Source: Trifolium pratense
Taxonomy: Eukaryota > Streptophyta > Magnoliopsida > Fabales > Fabaceae
Length of the DNA: 64,000 nt
Assembly: GCF_020283565.1 (NCBI RefSeq)
Contig: NC_060063.1
Coordinates: 45,096,856 to 45,160,855 of the forward strand
Direction of reading: 5' to 3'
Program-made: the position numbers and the translations under genes
Shown here: positions 1 through 12,001 of the stretch, piece after piece
How the letters are laid out: the number at the start of each line of letters is the position of its first letter
Position numbering within the stretch: the stretch's first letter is position 1
The notes under the pieces: model-generated
Database searches by the model: none
What the model was told of the DNA's origin: nothing
The model's input: only the letters and a program-made list of their open reading frames with translations

Positions 1-118
1 AGTTACTAGAAAATCCACCTTAAAGGTAAATAAGTGAAGTGTCCCGGGTTCGAACCCGGGCTCCTGCACATATAGTGCGATGTCCCTACCAATTGAGCTA
101 AGCTCACGGGGACAAGCT
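1..118 (-). repeat. tRNA-derived SINE-like repeat, cut by window edge
   Basis: Read on the minus strand, it starts GTCCCCGTGAGCTTAGCTCA, which contains a Pol III A box (TAGCTCAATTGG), followed by a B box (GGTTCGAACCC) about 35 bases later. That is the layout of a tRNA-derived SINE head. The T-arm-like part is a perfect palindrome (CCCGGGTTCGAACCCGGG). Diverged relatives with the same order occur near 27.3 kb, 37.8 kb and 39.9 kb. The 3' tail lies outside the window. Confidence 0.6.
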
Positions 119-125
119 AATCCCG

Positions 126-502
126 ATTTTTCCCTTGATAGTTATGATTTAAAGTTGGTAAAGGACGTAAGGTACATAATCAAAGGTTCGACACCTCTAG
201 AAGAACATATCCTATAGAACAGGTTGGCAAATTTATCAACAGCTGAAAAAAACTTTTGGATGCAGATAAAGCTCCATTTGATCTTCTTTTTATAGGCGTT
301 TATTGGAAGTGTTCTTTATTCTTTTCCATGTTATTGATGCATGTTAATCAATTAGTCATTACATAGTGTCACATTGATGATATTTCAAGATACTATAAGG
401 AAGAATAATCAGAAACAATATTAAAAAGAAAAGATACTTGAAGAACTCAATATGAACTTTTACTATATGAAATCAATCAAGTATTCCACTACTACTTTCT
501 GC
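126..502. other. 3' flank of the invertase-like gene
   Basis: AT-rich sequence between the SINE-like repeat and the stop codon of the invertase-like gene. It probably includes that gene's 3' UTR on the minus strand. No coding sequence or clear repeat is visible. Confidence 0.5.
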
Positions 503-3500
503 TTATAACTTTCCATTTAATTGTGCTTTCTTCATGCTCCAAGCATTCAAGCTTGTGATCTTTACACCAGCAGTTCCATTATTGAAAGCATAAAGTAATG
601 CTTTATCATTGATGGCCAATGTGGGATAAACTCTGGCTGTGATGGATGCTCTCCCTTCTCCTCCAAAACTCTCTACCACAGAGTGATCAATCTGTGAAAT
701 GCAGAAACTCATTTATTATAAGGCCAAAGGGTAAATATATATGATGAATGCAAAAATAATCTAGGAAATTGTCTTATTGATATGTTTTCTCTCAAAAAAT
801 AATTTGAACCCCTAACTTTCATAATATCACTTTTGGCCCTCTAACTTTAGCCCCTTCTACAAAAGACTAACCCCCACTGATTTTGACCAAGTCAATGTAC
901 ACATGAAAAGTGACTTACATGTCACGTCAGTAGGTCAACGCACACGTGGACAATAACTCACATGGGCATGTGAGTCACTGTCCACATGTGCGTTGACTTG
1001 GTTAAAATCAATGGGGACGAACCTTATGCTAAAGGGGCTAAAGTTAGGAGGCCAACCTTTTGCGAAAGGGATAAAGTTAGGGGTCAAAATTGCAAGTTTG
1101 TGAAAGTTAGGAGGCTAAGAGTGCAATTTAACCGATAACTAATTTTTAAACTTAATTTTTTTTTTCAAAAGAAATATATTTGTGAATAGTCTGCACATAA
1201 ACATAATTAGAATATCAAAAATGATTTTTAAAAAATCTAAAACAAACAACACTTATTTGCATCATTGTCATGTAAAAACAAACTTCTTAACATGATAAAT
1301 ACATGATTTTGAAATTCACTAATTTTTTTTTTTGGTACATGAAATTCATTAATTAATATATTTCTAAAATTATTGATAGAAGTTGATTATTATGTTTCAA
1401 TAAAGTCCATGCACGTGCTGATGAAAAAAAGAAGCTTTCTGCATCATCATAATATTAAGGAAAATACTAAGATATCATTTTATGACTTCATAACTTGCAA
1501 CTTTGTTCCATGTTGATGGAACTTTTGTGGACCACACTACAATCCACAAAATTGACATTTATGTTTGAAGAAAAATGGAGCATATTTAGGGGGAAAGCTT
1601 GTGCATGTTAACTATAATCAATATGAACTTACCAAACTTCTCAATGACAGCTTCACATTCAGAACATCCACATCAATAAAAGTTCCATAAGTGGTCAGAT
1701 CATTATCTTTATTCAAAGAAGACCTGTTAATTAAAGATGCATTTTTATAAGATAGACTTGGAACTCAATTTTGAATATAGTATAAGTTTAGATTATGAAA
1801 GATAAATAATATCTCCACACATAAATTTGAGAGAGAAAAAATGGACAACAATTTAACTTGTTAATCTCGTTCAAATATGTGGTAAATTATGTTAAATGGA
1901 TGACTAATAATTATATATGAGTGTCGGTGTGTCAGTGTCACAACTCATTAATCATGCATTGAACGTAACTTACCAAGATTTTGTACTTTATTAACCATGA
2001 ATATTTTCATATATACATGATATCTATTTAATCATATTTTGTGTTAAAATAATACAATCCTTATGAAAATAACTAGGGGACAAGGACAAACCTGCTTTGG
2101 TCACTACAAAAGAGGACCAAAGGTTTTTGTTGGTGTTTGAATATTCTAAAAAACACTGATGTGAACTCTTTCAATCCCTTTGAAGCAAAAACAAGAAGAC
2201 CAAAAGGTCCCAATCCATTTTTCCTTGATGAACTTTGGCTACATAAAATTTGAGGGTCTGTCCACTTGTCCAAAACTTCAGCATCTCTGATGTTATTCAC
2301 TTCAAATGAAATTTCAACATCAGCCTGCATAAGATAAATGATTAATGTAAGTTATTTTCGGATAAACAGCTTAATTAAAAGCCTATCATATAAGTGTTTA
2401 TGTATAAGCTATTTTTATAACAAAGATAAAATAAAGTCAAAATGTTTTCATACTATCTATATATAGTGCCCATTTAGATTGACTTATTTTTGAGCTTTTG
2501 AAAAATAGCTTATACAAATAAATAAACTTTTATGTTAATTTATAAGTTTTAATAACAAAAATTGTATTTTCATAAGCTGTTTTATCTTAAACTATCTTGA
2601 TAAGCTTATAATAATACATAAAAATTTATTTATTTGCATAAACTATTTCATCTAATCTCAAAAATAATTCAATCTAAACAATCAGCACTATATATTGCCT
2701 TATTAATTAATTTACTCTTTTAAGTATATGACTATATTATTGGAGGATGATATTGAGATACAGAATCTGATAATCTTTAATATAAAAAGCACTAAATATA
2801 TCATAATATAAAATTAAAAACTACATTTTATTAAACTAATTAAGCAGAAAGTTACAGCTCAATATTAGACTTAGAAATGTTGTTTTTCAAACTATGCACA
2901 GAAATAAATGCTAGTACATTTTTTATCACAAGATATATGTAGTAATATATTAGTACTGTACTATATAGTTGCAACTTGCAATATTATTATTATTAATCAA
3001 TTCATGGAGTTATTCACTTATTTTAGTAGTTAACAAGGAAGCATAAGTTACCTGTGCTGCTGTGATACCATTAATTTGCAACAGTTCACCTCCCTTGAGA
3101 AATTTGGTGGGCAAGTTAACATGATTTAGTCGTTGCTTCTCAAGTTCCACAACTGGCCATTGTACCAACTGTTTTCCTGACTTGTGCAACCATATTGCCC
3201 TTGGAATTGTCTACAAAACAAATACATGTTCATTATTGCTCAAATTTTACCCTAACATGCATTTTTTCATAAATGTTTTTCTTAGCATTGAACTAAATTA
3301 TTTCAAGTCAACTTTATTTTTATATAAAAATTGTGGATCCTATTCTCATGCCATGATCTTAGCTGGCTCATGATATATTAATCCATATATTTCATTATTG
3401 TCATAAAAAACCATGCCCAATAAAATAAACTAATGTAACTTCTTATCAAGTCAAATAGTCAAGACTATATTATATTTTTGATCCAACTCTTATCTTGATT

Positions 3501-5703
3501 TTATTTTTTATTTTTTTTAAAAACCTAAATTAGCCCATTCAAATTGGCACCAGAGATAATCAAACCTGAGACTTTAAGAAGAAGCATACTCTGAGATCCC
3601 AAGTCATACCACCAGATCAACCCAAGTGGGTTTAACAAAATTAAAAAACCCAAGTTGATTTTATAAAAATGAAAAAACCAATAAAAAATAAATAAATAAA
3701 CAAAATTAAAACAAAAACTCACATGGATTCCAGACCATCCTTTCTTGATATCATCAGCAACACTTGAAGATTCATTAACCCAACCAAGCAAAATCCTTCT
3801 ATTCTTCCCATAATCAAAGAAAGTTTTTGAAGCATAATATTTTCCATAATCATATCTCAAAACATGTTCACTACTAACCTCCTCAAACCCATGATCAGGG
3901 GTAAATTTGTCTTTTCCTTCATTATAACTCCCAATTAAATAATAATCATGTTTTTTATCATCTAAACTAACCTTCAAAACATGTCTAACATCATCATTAT
4001 TTAATGATGTGTCAACACCAAATTTACCAATTTTCAAAACTGGAAAAAAATCAGGACACTCCCACATTCCAGTACCCTTAGCTGAATGTAAAGGGTGTTT
4101 TGATTTATTCCAATTAATAAAATCTTTACTCTTATATAAAATTGCAACTCCTCTAGTATTTCTTTTGCTACCAACAAGTATTCTCCAATGTCCATCTTTT
4201 CCTAACCAACCAGTAGTAGGGTCCCTAAATGAACTTGCATTAATTTTATTTTCAATAGTTGGTTCCATTAATGGATTTTTTGGTGACTTAATCCATTCCC
4301 TAAGAAAAGGGTCATTTAAATTTTTAGGGTATGCTATATTTTGTACTTGGTGATTAAATTTATTAATTCCAGTGTACAAAATAGCTGGTTTGTTACCATG
4401 TAATATTGTGGCTGATCCTGACCAACAACCATTTACATCCGACGGTTGAGATGGAAAGATGGCTGGATCTAGTGGGGTCCAGTTAACTAGATCAGTTGAA
4501 ATTGAATGTGCCCACACAATATTTCCCCAAACTGCACCTTTTGGGTTGTATTGATAGAATAGATGATAGAGTCCTTTGTAAATCAATGGTCCTACAAAAA
4601 GTTACATATATAAAGAGTTAGACAATATTTCATTTTTTGGGAAAAATGCAATGACATGGAAAATGACAAACTATCAACTTCTAAATACCTTATACTATCA
4701 TTATATTCAAATTTTATTGGTCCACTTCATTTTTTATTTTTTTATTAAGAATATATAGTTTAATCTCTTCTTTGAATGGAAATTTGTTGTACATGTTGTT
4801 ATTGTAGTCATTGACTTTTTTTATTGTTGAAATGTCATTTTTCTATTGATTTAGTAAGTGATTTGCATATAGCCATAACTTGGTTAATTAAATAGATCCT
4901 GTATATTTTTATTTCATTTTGGTCCTACTACTATATATAATATGTAGGTTATATGTGGCAAGCTATGATTTCTACAGCTTTGCAATTGCCGTTTTTTATA
5001 TTACTTTTCAACTTTCAACCTTTTGATTTTTGACTAAATTCTATGCAAATTATTTGTGAAATTAATTAATTAAACATATTGTTAAATTATTTTTCAAAAA
5101 TGTTTAGACACAAACTGTATGAATTAATAGACACAATTGACACGTCAAAAAAACTAGTAAAAGTTTGAAAAGAATTCAATAGTTAGAAGTAAATCTCATG
5201 TGTTGGTGTCGTGTTAAATATCAGAAATATCTTCGATCAGAGTGTTAATTCTATATAGGACATAACAAACATGTATGATGATAATAATATTATAGGAAAC
5301 TATATATACATAAAAATGTATATTATTATTATTATAAGAAAAATGAACTAACCATTAGGATCTGCAAATCCACATATCCATTTGAGCATAACATGTCAAA
5401 TGACAAAAACAATGAAGCAAAAGAAAAATATGTTAGAGATGTAAAATATTTCACCAAAAATATAAAAAAATAAAGTAAAAGAATGAATTTAAGAGAGTAT
5501 ACAATGTTTAAATAACATTAATTACCATTGATCCAATTCTTGGGAGGTTGGAAATGATAAGCAGTTCTGTAAGGTTGATCTGTTGAATCATCAGAAGATT
5601 GAAGGTTTCTATAAACATGGTGAGTAGCTTCAATAGGAAGAATATCATTGACAAAAATGAAAGTGAAGAGAGGCAATAACCAAATAGTAGAGAATATATT
5701 CAT
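503..5703 (-). CDS. GH32 cell-wall invertase / fructan exohydrolase-like protein
   Basis: Seven exons (minus): 5703-5526, 5361-5353, 4591-3723, 3210-3052, 2324-2092, 1723-1633 and 691-503. All join in phase with GT-AG junctions to give 575 residues, full length for plant acid invertases. Exon 2 is the 9-bp mini-exon typical of plant invertases and encodes the centre of NDPNG. Residues 1 to about 26 form a signal peptide, so the protein is probably apoplastic. Catalytic motifs are present: nucleophile D60 in WINDPNG, D186 in RDP and acid/base E240 in WECPD. Proline in WECPD marks the cell-wall rather than the vacuolar group. Family role: hydrolysis of sucrose or fructans at beta-fructosyl ends. 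Oddity: at the position I align with the sucrose-determining Asp (Asp239 of Arabidopsis cwINV1) the sequence reads YNEGK, with Asn286, and the usual RRILWGW reads RRILLGW. The substrate could therefore be fructan, or activity could be altered. GH32 membership is secure; the substrate is inference. Confidence 0.93.
800..1135. mobile_element. Foldback MITE in invertase intron 6
   Basis: The left side carries the phrases CCCCTAACTTTC and CTCTAACTTTAGCCCCTT. The right side carries their reverse complements in mirrored order, with a GC-richer centre around CACATGTGCGTTGACTTGG. This gives long imperfect inverted arms around a short core, typical of a long-TIR MITE. The ends are approximate and I could not define a target-site duplication. 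Confidence 0.6.
2370..2700. mobile_element. MITE remnant in invertase intron 4
   Basis: The intron between exons 4 and 5 contains repeated forms of AAGCTTAT and ATAAGCT in both orientations, plus the phrase TTTAGATTGACTTATTTTTGAGC. The same vocabulary occurs in the MITE at about 17.35-17.89 kb, so this is probably a decayed member of that family. Borders are approximate. Confidence 0.4.
3535..3650 (-). repeat. tRNA-derived SINE-like repeat in invertase intron 3
   Basis: On the minus strand it reads GGGTTGATCTGGTGGTATGA, then a B-box-like GGTTTGATTATC and CTCTGGTGCCAATTTG. A close relative in the same orientation sits at 14.19-14.30 kb, where the B box is better preserved (GGTTCGATTCTC). It is an old insertion into the intron just downstream of the large catalytic exon. 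Confidence 0.5.
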
Positions 5704-5740
5704 ATTGAAATGTGGAGAAAATTACAAGGCTATGTTTTCT

Positions 5741-5750
5741 ATTTATATAG
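5741..5750 (-). promoter_or_regulatory. TATA box of the invertase-like gene
   Basis: CTATATAAAT on the minus strand ends 38 bases upstream of the ATG. The 5' UTR would be very short. Position and sequence fit a plant TATA box; no other elements were assigned. Confidence 0.5.
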
Positions 5751-6317
5751 AGAATTGAAAACTGTTGTGCTGGCTATGGTTTGAAACATGTGAGTAATGG
5801 AAAAGGATATGTATGTTTGTCAATGTGTATATATCCCATGAATATTTTTCAATATATAGAGATATATATTATCCGTAAGTCCTATAATTTAGTTGTTAAA
5901 TGTTGAAATTGTCAAGTTAGATATTTATGGTGTTTCATGTTTAAAAAAAAATATATTTTTGGTGTTTCGAGTTCGAATCTATTATTTTTATATTTTATAC
6001 GCGAGTTTGATATAATATATATAGATATTTTTTATTTTTAACTGCTAAATTTTTCTCATATACTATTAGAATTTTGAGTGAAATTCATTGGTCAAGTGAA
6101 GCAACCACGAAAGTATGTAGTCTTATTTGTCAAACCTAGGTAAGAAGCAATATTTAATTTTATTTCAATCCATGTTGAAAGATACCTCCAGAGAGTAAGT
6201 TAATTTGCCATCATTTTTAATGGATATTTTTAAGGTGGATATTTTGGACCTATTAGAATTATACATCTAAGCAGTAATGTAGATATCTAAATAAGATATA
6301 TATTAAAAAATTCACCT
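5751..6317. other. Upstream region of the invertase-like gene
   Basis: AT-rich, with no credible ORF. A short GTTTCGAGTTCGAATCTATT motif near 5960 resembles a SINE B box but is too decayed to call. The gene's upstream regulatory region presumably lies here. Confidence 0.4.
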
Positions 6318-6325
6318 ACTTTTAA

Positions 6326-6726
6326 CAGGCCCAGCCTAGACACATGTGCAACATGTGTTGTGGCATCGGGCCTCCTAAAAAATGAGGGCCTCAATTTTTT
6401 TAAGAGTAGTAATATTAATAAATTAAGGGTGCAAAAGTTAATATATTATATAGCAAATTGCAAAAGTCCAATTGTCAGGCTCATAACCTCTTTTATGGAG
6501 TTGTAGTTATAATAAATTAGAAAGTGCAAAATTTAATGCATTACTTAATTGACGAATTTCCTTCAAAAAAATGTTCCAAAAATGACTCGTTTTAAGTAAT
6601 TAGAAAATATTTTTTTGTTACTGTTTAGATTATGACTCTTTTTACGTTAAAAAAATTGAGTCTTATTTATTAAAGTGTCACTTTTTATATTTGCATATGG
6701 CCTTCAAAAACTCAGGGTAGGCCCTG
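6326..6726. mobile_element. Non-autonomous hAT element with perfect 8-bp TSD
   Basis: The element begins CAGGCCCAGCCTAGAC and ends GGTAGGCCCTG. It is flanked on both sides by ACTTTTAA (6318-6325 and 6727-6734). An 8-bp duplication with CAGG...CCTG ends fits the hAT superfamily. The interior has no transposase reading frame, so it is non-autonomous. Its 5' part resembles the fragment starting at 35984. Confidence 0.75.
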
Positions 6727-6879
6727 ACTTTTAATATATGTACCTCAAAAAAAAATATTTAAAGATGGATCTTGCAATTTTTTTTTTTTTTGAACCAAAC
6801 AAGCATGAATCTTGCAATTTTTAATCAAACAAATTTAATGCATTTCATTAACTATTAAATGTTCAATATAATCTCAAAT

Positions 6880-7260
6880 CTATGGAAGCTAACCCAAGAA
6901 TTGGTCACCCTAGCAAGAGTATGAGCAACCGAATTCGTTTACCTCCTAACAAACTTATCTTCAAAGTTTAGAAAAGATAACATAAAAATAACAATGTCAT
7001 GAACAATTGAAAAAAACTCAGAATTGCCTCTACGCTTTTATGTGAATAGCGTCAATCAACATCTTCGAATCACTTTCACTCGATCTAGTCCTCTATGTCT
7101 AGCTTCTTTCATAGCTAAAAGTAATGCTCATGCTTCACCCTCTAAAGTTGAAATCACAGACTGCTGTCATTGCATCATACCAGCCATAAACTAACTATTA
7201 CTATCACGAAAACACAATTCCAACGAGGTTTTCCTAGAGCCGGTAACCAAGCAACATCAA
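6880..7260 (-). pseudogene. RNase H-like (RVT_3) domain remnant of a retroelement
   Basis: Minus-strand translation in shifting frames gives EGEAWALLLAMKEARHRGLD near the middle and NSVAHTLARVTNSW at the end. This is the pattern of the plant non-LTR-retrotransposon-type RNase H fold (EAEAxALxxALxxA, then VAHxLAR). Several stops interrupt it, so it is a pseudogene. Two similar remnants on the same strand lie near 26.6-27.0 kb and 38.0-38.3 kb. Confidence 0.6.
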
Positions 7261-7280
7261 CTTTGGTAGTTTTTTTTCCA

Positions 7281-8339
7281 GTAAAACTAGTTATAAAAAA
7301 TAAGTAAAAAGACTCTAATCCTGAAGCTAGATCTTATACTTGAAAGACTTGTTTCTTACGGTATTTAAGGGTCTCCTCCTATATTTGCGATTGGAGAACA
7401 TGTAAGGCACACCATCCTAAAGCCGCCGGCTGTTACAACACAAATTTAATACTCCTAACAAATACTAGTCGGCTGTGAAGAAAATGTAAGTGAGGAGTCT
7501 AGCTAGTATTGCTTAAAAAATAAAGGTTGAATTGAATAATTTATAAATAAAAGATTTATAAACTAATAATTAAAATTTGAGTCGAGATATCATATCTCTC
7601 TAATTACTTGTGTGGTTGAGTAATATGAACAATTTTTTGAGCTCCTATTATGATCCAAGAATAGTATTAGAATTTACAGTACTGTTAACAAGTTTAGAGT
7701 CGGCTCAAAAGTCAAGTGGGTCAAGCTATGAGTTTAGGCTTTAAAATTTTAGTCCATAAAAGACCTTACATTTTTTAATTTGGTTACTGTTCTTAGAAAA
7801 TTTATAGTGATATTTAGTCAGAGATATCCTCAGTCTAAGTTTTAGAGTTAGTGAATATGTAAAAATGTAATGATATAATATATTGATCCTTCATAGCCCT
7901 AGAGTTTCCTATATATATATATAGGCCACCTTAAATAAAAATATGTTAACAATACAAATATATATTCATGTTAATAGCATAAGACGGTAAATTATCCGGA
8001 ATATTCGTGCCTCCGAATTTGATGACACCAGAGTCGACATTGATTGGATCTGTATACTAGATCAAAACTAATCATTCAACATGAAACAAATAAACACACT
8101 TATTTATTATAACGAGAAAGAAAAAATGATTTGGAGGGGGTGATTTCAAGCCAAAATTGATCTTAAATCACCCATCTCCGATAAACTAAGAAGAAAAAGT
8201 TGAAAAAGTGGTGACAATTAGAGTTAGAAGAGAAAAGAAAAGAGGTTTTGAGAGTTTTTTTATTTTCATAGCAACTAAGTTGAGAAATATATAAATTAGA
8301 GAACTTATAATCTTAATATGTTAAGGTTTTTGATAACCA
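7281..8339. other. Intergenic, no gene seen
   Basis: AT-rich sequence with only short low-complexity ORFs. A stretch around 7690-7770 has inverted word pairs reminiscent of decayed hAT-type MITEs, but the borders cannot be fixed. A short (TA)n run lies near 7910. Confidence 0.4.
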
Positions 8340-8354
8340 ACGTGAGTTAGTATT

Positions 8355-8442
8355 TTTTCTCCTTGTCAGGACTTGAACCCTGAATCTCCTTTTCCTTAAC
8401 CCTTAGTTCTACTAGTTTAACCAGTTGAGCTACCCATCCAAA
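8355..8442 (-). repeat. tRNA-like SINE head
   Basis: The minus strand reads GGGTAGCTCAACTGGTTAAA (A box) and, about 45 bases on, GGTTCAAGTCCTGAC (B box). The spacing is that of a tRNA, but the anticodon arm is not a normal tRNA, so it is a tRNA-derived repeat and not a functional tRNA gene. Confidence 0.5.
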
Positions 8443-10044
8443 AAAAAATTATTATAGAGAAAATATGCACTATAAATGAAAGAACTTATTTACTAACCCT
8501 AAATCTTATAGAGAAAAAAATATCTTATCATAAAATTTTGTCTATAAAATACTACTAATAATCTATGAAATTTCGTTGCTTGGTTAATGGTTAATGGTCA
8601 ATTGAATTCAAATATGTGAAGTAGAAAAGTCAGAAGAGGACTATACGTGTGCAGTTGCTGATCAAGAATTTAGGAGAAAAACAAATTGGACTTGTTATCC
8701 ATAAAACGTGGCTGTCCCATACATAGAATTAATGAAGCATGAATTCCATGCCAATGAGAAATTTTCAAGCAAAAAGGTACCATTACCAAGGAGGATCATG
8801 GATTTTGTTCCTTTTCAACAAGTGCTTCTTATGTTAGCTGAATCACTTTTATTAGACACTTCTTGACACAAAATTGTGGTGTATCCAACTCATAGTATGT
8901 TTTGTTCTTATCCTTTTTGGATTAACAGATTTTGTGGGTCACTACTTCCAACGCTTCAACTATAAACTTGATTATGTTGTTCCACTAGTTCACTAATGTT
9001 TATCCATTTGTGTCGAGTGTGTGATTTTCTCGTGACTTAGTAGCCAAAAAGAGTAACAAAAGGTTGTTTGTGAATTGACTTCAAGTTTTTCCAATTTGTT
9101 CGGAGAAGAAATTAAAATAGTTATCAACAATGAATTAATTGATTAAGAAAAACAAAATTTGAGATTTAAGTTTTTTTTTTTATAAACAGCGAAGAAAATA
9201 TGAATATATATAACAAACGAGAAACCGAGAGAAGAAAGTACAAGACATACTCACTCACACAACCTAAGGGCAAATCCAAAAACAAGATCCCGCCAAAAAA
9301 TTCCACACTTACAACCTACCTAACCATACAATCTAGAGGGTACAAGCACCATTCATAGTACAAATAATGCGAAGTTCGGTTTCTTTGACAAGAGCCACTT
9401 TCAAGAAATACACTTAAATTTTTCCAAAACATCCTCAAAGTCTATGAATTTGTCGAAGAAGAATTTATCATTTTCTAATACGTCAAAGGACTCAAATAAC
9501 CGCATGTTAAACCAACAATAATATCCCTTTAATCAATTTCCGACAAAACCTCAACAACACCAAACCACCGATTTTAAAATTTAAGTAGGTAATTGTAGTT
9601 CTTATATATGAGAAAAAGTTATACCTATAATATAATAATCTAAAAAACAAAAAGGAAAATAAGTCGGGCAGGGGCAGATATGACTTATGACCTAGTCTAC
9701 GTACCTCAACTCAACTCAACTCAAAGCATATTTTAAAGTATCTGAACTAAATATATACTCCGTAAGGTCTTAATTATAAATGAATATTCATTTAGATTTA
9801 TTGAATAATTGATTTATGTTTAAAGAGAATATTTACTTATAGTTAAGTCCAGAGGGGATAGATTATAAGTCAACATATTGGGTTAAACAATAAACTTACT
9901 TTCTCTATAATTTAAGCAAAGTACCTTAAATTTTTAACATATTTTTTTTGGTACAATTTTTTTTTAATTAACGGCAAGATGAGCTACAAAAAAATTTACT
10001 CCCTACGAATAAAGACTCGTAAAAGATGAGTTATAAAAATATTA
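8443..10044. other. Intergenic, repeat-derived but unclassified
   Basis: No coding gene is recognisable. The stretch 9180-9560 is less AT-rich than its surroundings and looks like retroelement-derived non-coding sequence, but I could not assign a domain. A decayed MITE-like sequence with ACTCCGTAAGG near 9756 is possible. Confidence 0.35.
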
Positions 10045-10293
10045 CTCTCTCCGTCCCAAAATAAATACCTAGTTGACCACCTTCATGTTTGCTAATGCAC
10101 AACTTTAATCATCAGTATCTTAAATTGTATATTATTAAAAATTATAAAAATTATATGTTTTGAAAATACTCATCGAGACAAATCAAACATCTCATATGCT
10201 AATACTTGCATATACATATTAGTACAGTTAAAGGAGATCATATGAATAGTAGATAAAGTCAAAAATAGGTCATTTATTTTGGTATGGAGTGAG
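10045..10293. mobile_element. Stowaway MITE
   Basis: The element starts CTCTCTCCGTCCCAAAATAA and ends TTGGTATGGAGTGAG, flanked by TA on both sides (10043-10044 and 10294-10295). CTCCCTCCGTCCC-type ends with a TA duplication are diagnostic of Stowaway (Tc1/Mariner-related) MITEs. Length is 249 bp with no coding content. A relative lies at 36.83-37.08 kb and shares internal words such as ACATCGAGAC and CATATGCTAATA. Confidence 0.8.
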
Positions 10294-11083
10294 TATGTGT
10301 TATTACTAATTTGTATCAAGGGAACTATCAAATGAGAGGAGTTGTTAATATTAGAGATGAGAGCATTTAATAATAGCCATTGGATTAATATATACGGTTC
10401 AGATCAAACATTAGCTTTGTTTCAGCGTGTCGGCGTATGTTTTCTTACCCACACGCAACTTACTATCTTGGTTTTTTTTTTTTTTTTGACAACACCTCTC
10501 TTTATACTCTCTGATTATTTTCTGGAAACCATTAACATTAGGATTTGATTTACTTATCTGTTGCTTTGTATCAAAGAAATAAAGAATCGAAAAAGAAATA
10601 GAAAATAAATCTCCTACATCTAATTAACCCCTTTTTGAATGATTTTCAATTTCTACTTTTGGAACTAATAAACCTTAAAGAAACATTTTTTGCTATTCAT
10701 CATTGGAAAGTGGTGCAGGAAGAAAAAACATGAGCTATTGTATTTTGTATCTGCTCTTTTATTTCTTTTCTCTTTGTTTTACAAATGAAAACTGATAAGT
10801 GCCAACAAACTGATAAGGATGAGCTTAAGCTTGGAAACAATAATTATTGATATATACTTGATTAAAAAAGCCATGGCTTTCTACCTCATGAGTTATTTTT
10901 TTGGCTAGATCTGTAGTTGAAACTACAAGAGGTTTTAAATTGACAAAGATTCAGATAACCAAAACAGTTGCAATAAATTTTCACATATTAATTAGCCAAG
11001 TTTGTTGAGATGAATTACATTACATGGAAGAATCAAGTAATCCGCAGATCTTGCGGCGTTTAGCAGAGAGAATAAGGAAGAAT
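10294..11083. other. Intergenic, no gene seen
   Basis: AT-rich sequence with a poly-T run near 10470. I see no supported gene. It ends at the Copia LTR. Confidence 0.4.
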
Positions 11084-11980
11084 TGTTGAGAATGTGTAAT
11101 TCAATAACTGATTTTACTTGTTGTTAGTTAGTTTTGATAAATTGAAAGTTGGTTAAAACAGTTTTTAGTTAGTTACAACCAAGTTGGTCGTAAGTTAGTT
11201 ACTAGTGTGTGTGACTTGTTTTACAAGCAAGTGTGTTTAGCTAGTATAAATAGGATCAATTGTAATTCATTTTTTTACATGGCCCATTAAATAAAATTTT
11301 CCTTTCTTCTTCATAAACATTCATTAGTATTCATTCTTCCCTCATTTCTCAATTCATTCTATTCTTTTAGCACATATTGCAGGAAACAGTTTCTATGCTC
11401 ATAGGCTTGCCTTGAGCTTCTGCAATTGTGTAGTTTGTGTGTAAGTGTGAGCTTCTTGCTGCGCCAACAATTGGTATTAGAGCTTGGTTGAATCATTGGG
11501 AAACACGAGTAAATTGTGAGGGGAAATCATTTGGGAAACACTGAGTGAGTTGTGTGCATTGATTTCTTGAAGAAACAAGATGAATATGCATGGTTTTTGA
11601 ACAAATATTCTGATTCTTGATGGAAAGAACTGGGATAGTGTTCAACCGCTTTTGTATGTCATCGTTTGTTCTTTATCTTAATTACTTTGGATTTTTGGCT
11701 CTTATCGTAGATGGCAATGTGTTCCTTGAATCTAAGCATTGTGGTTGAGCTGAACTTGTTCAGAAGGGTTTGAATGCGTTTAACAAATATGGTAATTTGA
11801 TGTGGGCTATCAATACCAGCTTTTGCTTAAGAAGTATGGTTAATTTGCAACACATTATATTGGTAACACGGCAACTAAATTTCTAGATAAGAAGGTGTTC
11901 TTAGTTTGTTAGGCCTTAGTTGGAGTGTTTCATTGTTTTTGTTTTCCTCTTCTCCTTGTGTTTGTAATTGTCAACAAATT
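11084..11980 (+). mobile_element. Truncated Copia-type retrotransposon: 5' LTR, PBS and decayed gag
   Basis: The LTR runs from TGTTGAGAATGTG (11084) to GCGCCAACA (11469), 386 bp. It has TG...CA ends and an internal TATA-like CTAGTATAAATAGG. Two bases later a primer-binding site TGGTATTAGAGC (11472-11483) differs by one base from the complement of initiator-tRNA-Met. A short gag trace, LDGKNWD, follows near 11620. The reading frame then decays and no second LTR is found, so only the 5' end of the element survives. Confidence 0.7.
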
Positions 11981-12001
11981 TATTGTCACTGTTAACTTTG
12001 T

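Noticed and set aside
1..118. Functional tRNA gene
   Set aside because: A and B boxes are present, but the cloverleaf is not complete and the sequence recurs in decayed form several times, so it is a tRNA-derived repeat.
4009..4353. 114-residue plus-strand ORF
   Set aside because: Antisense shadow of the large invertase exon, which explains the open frame.
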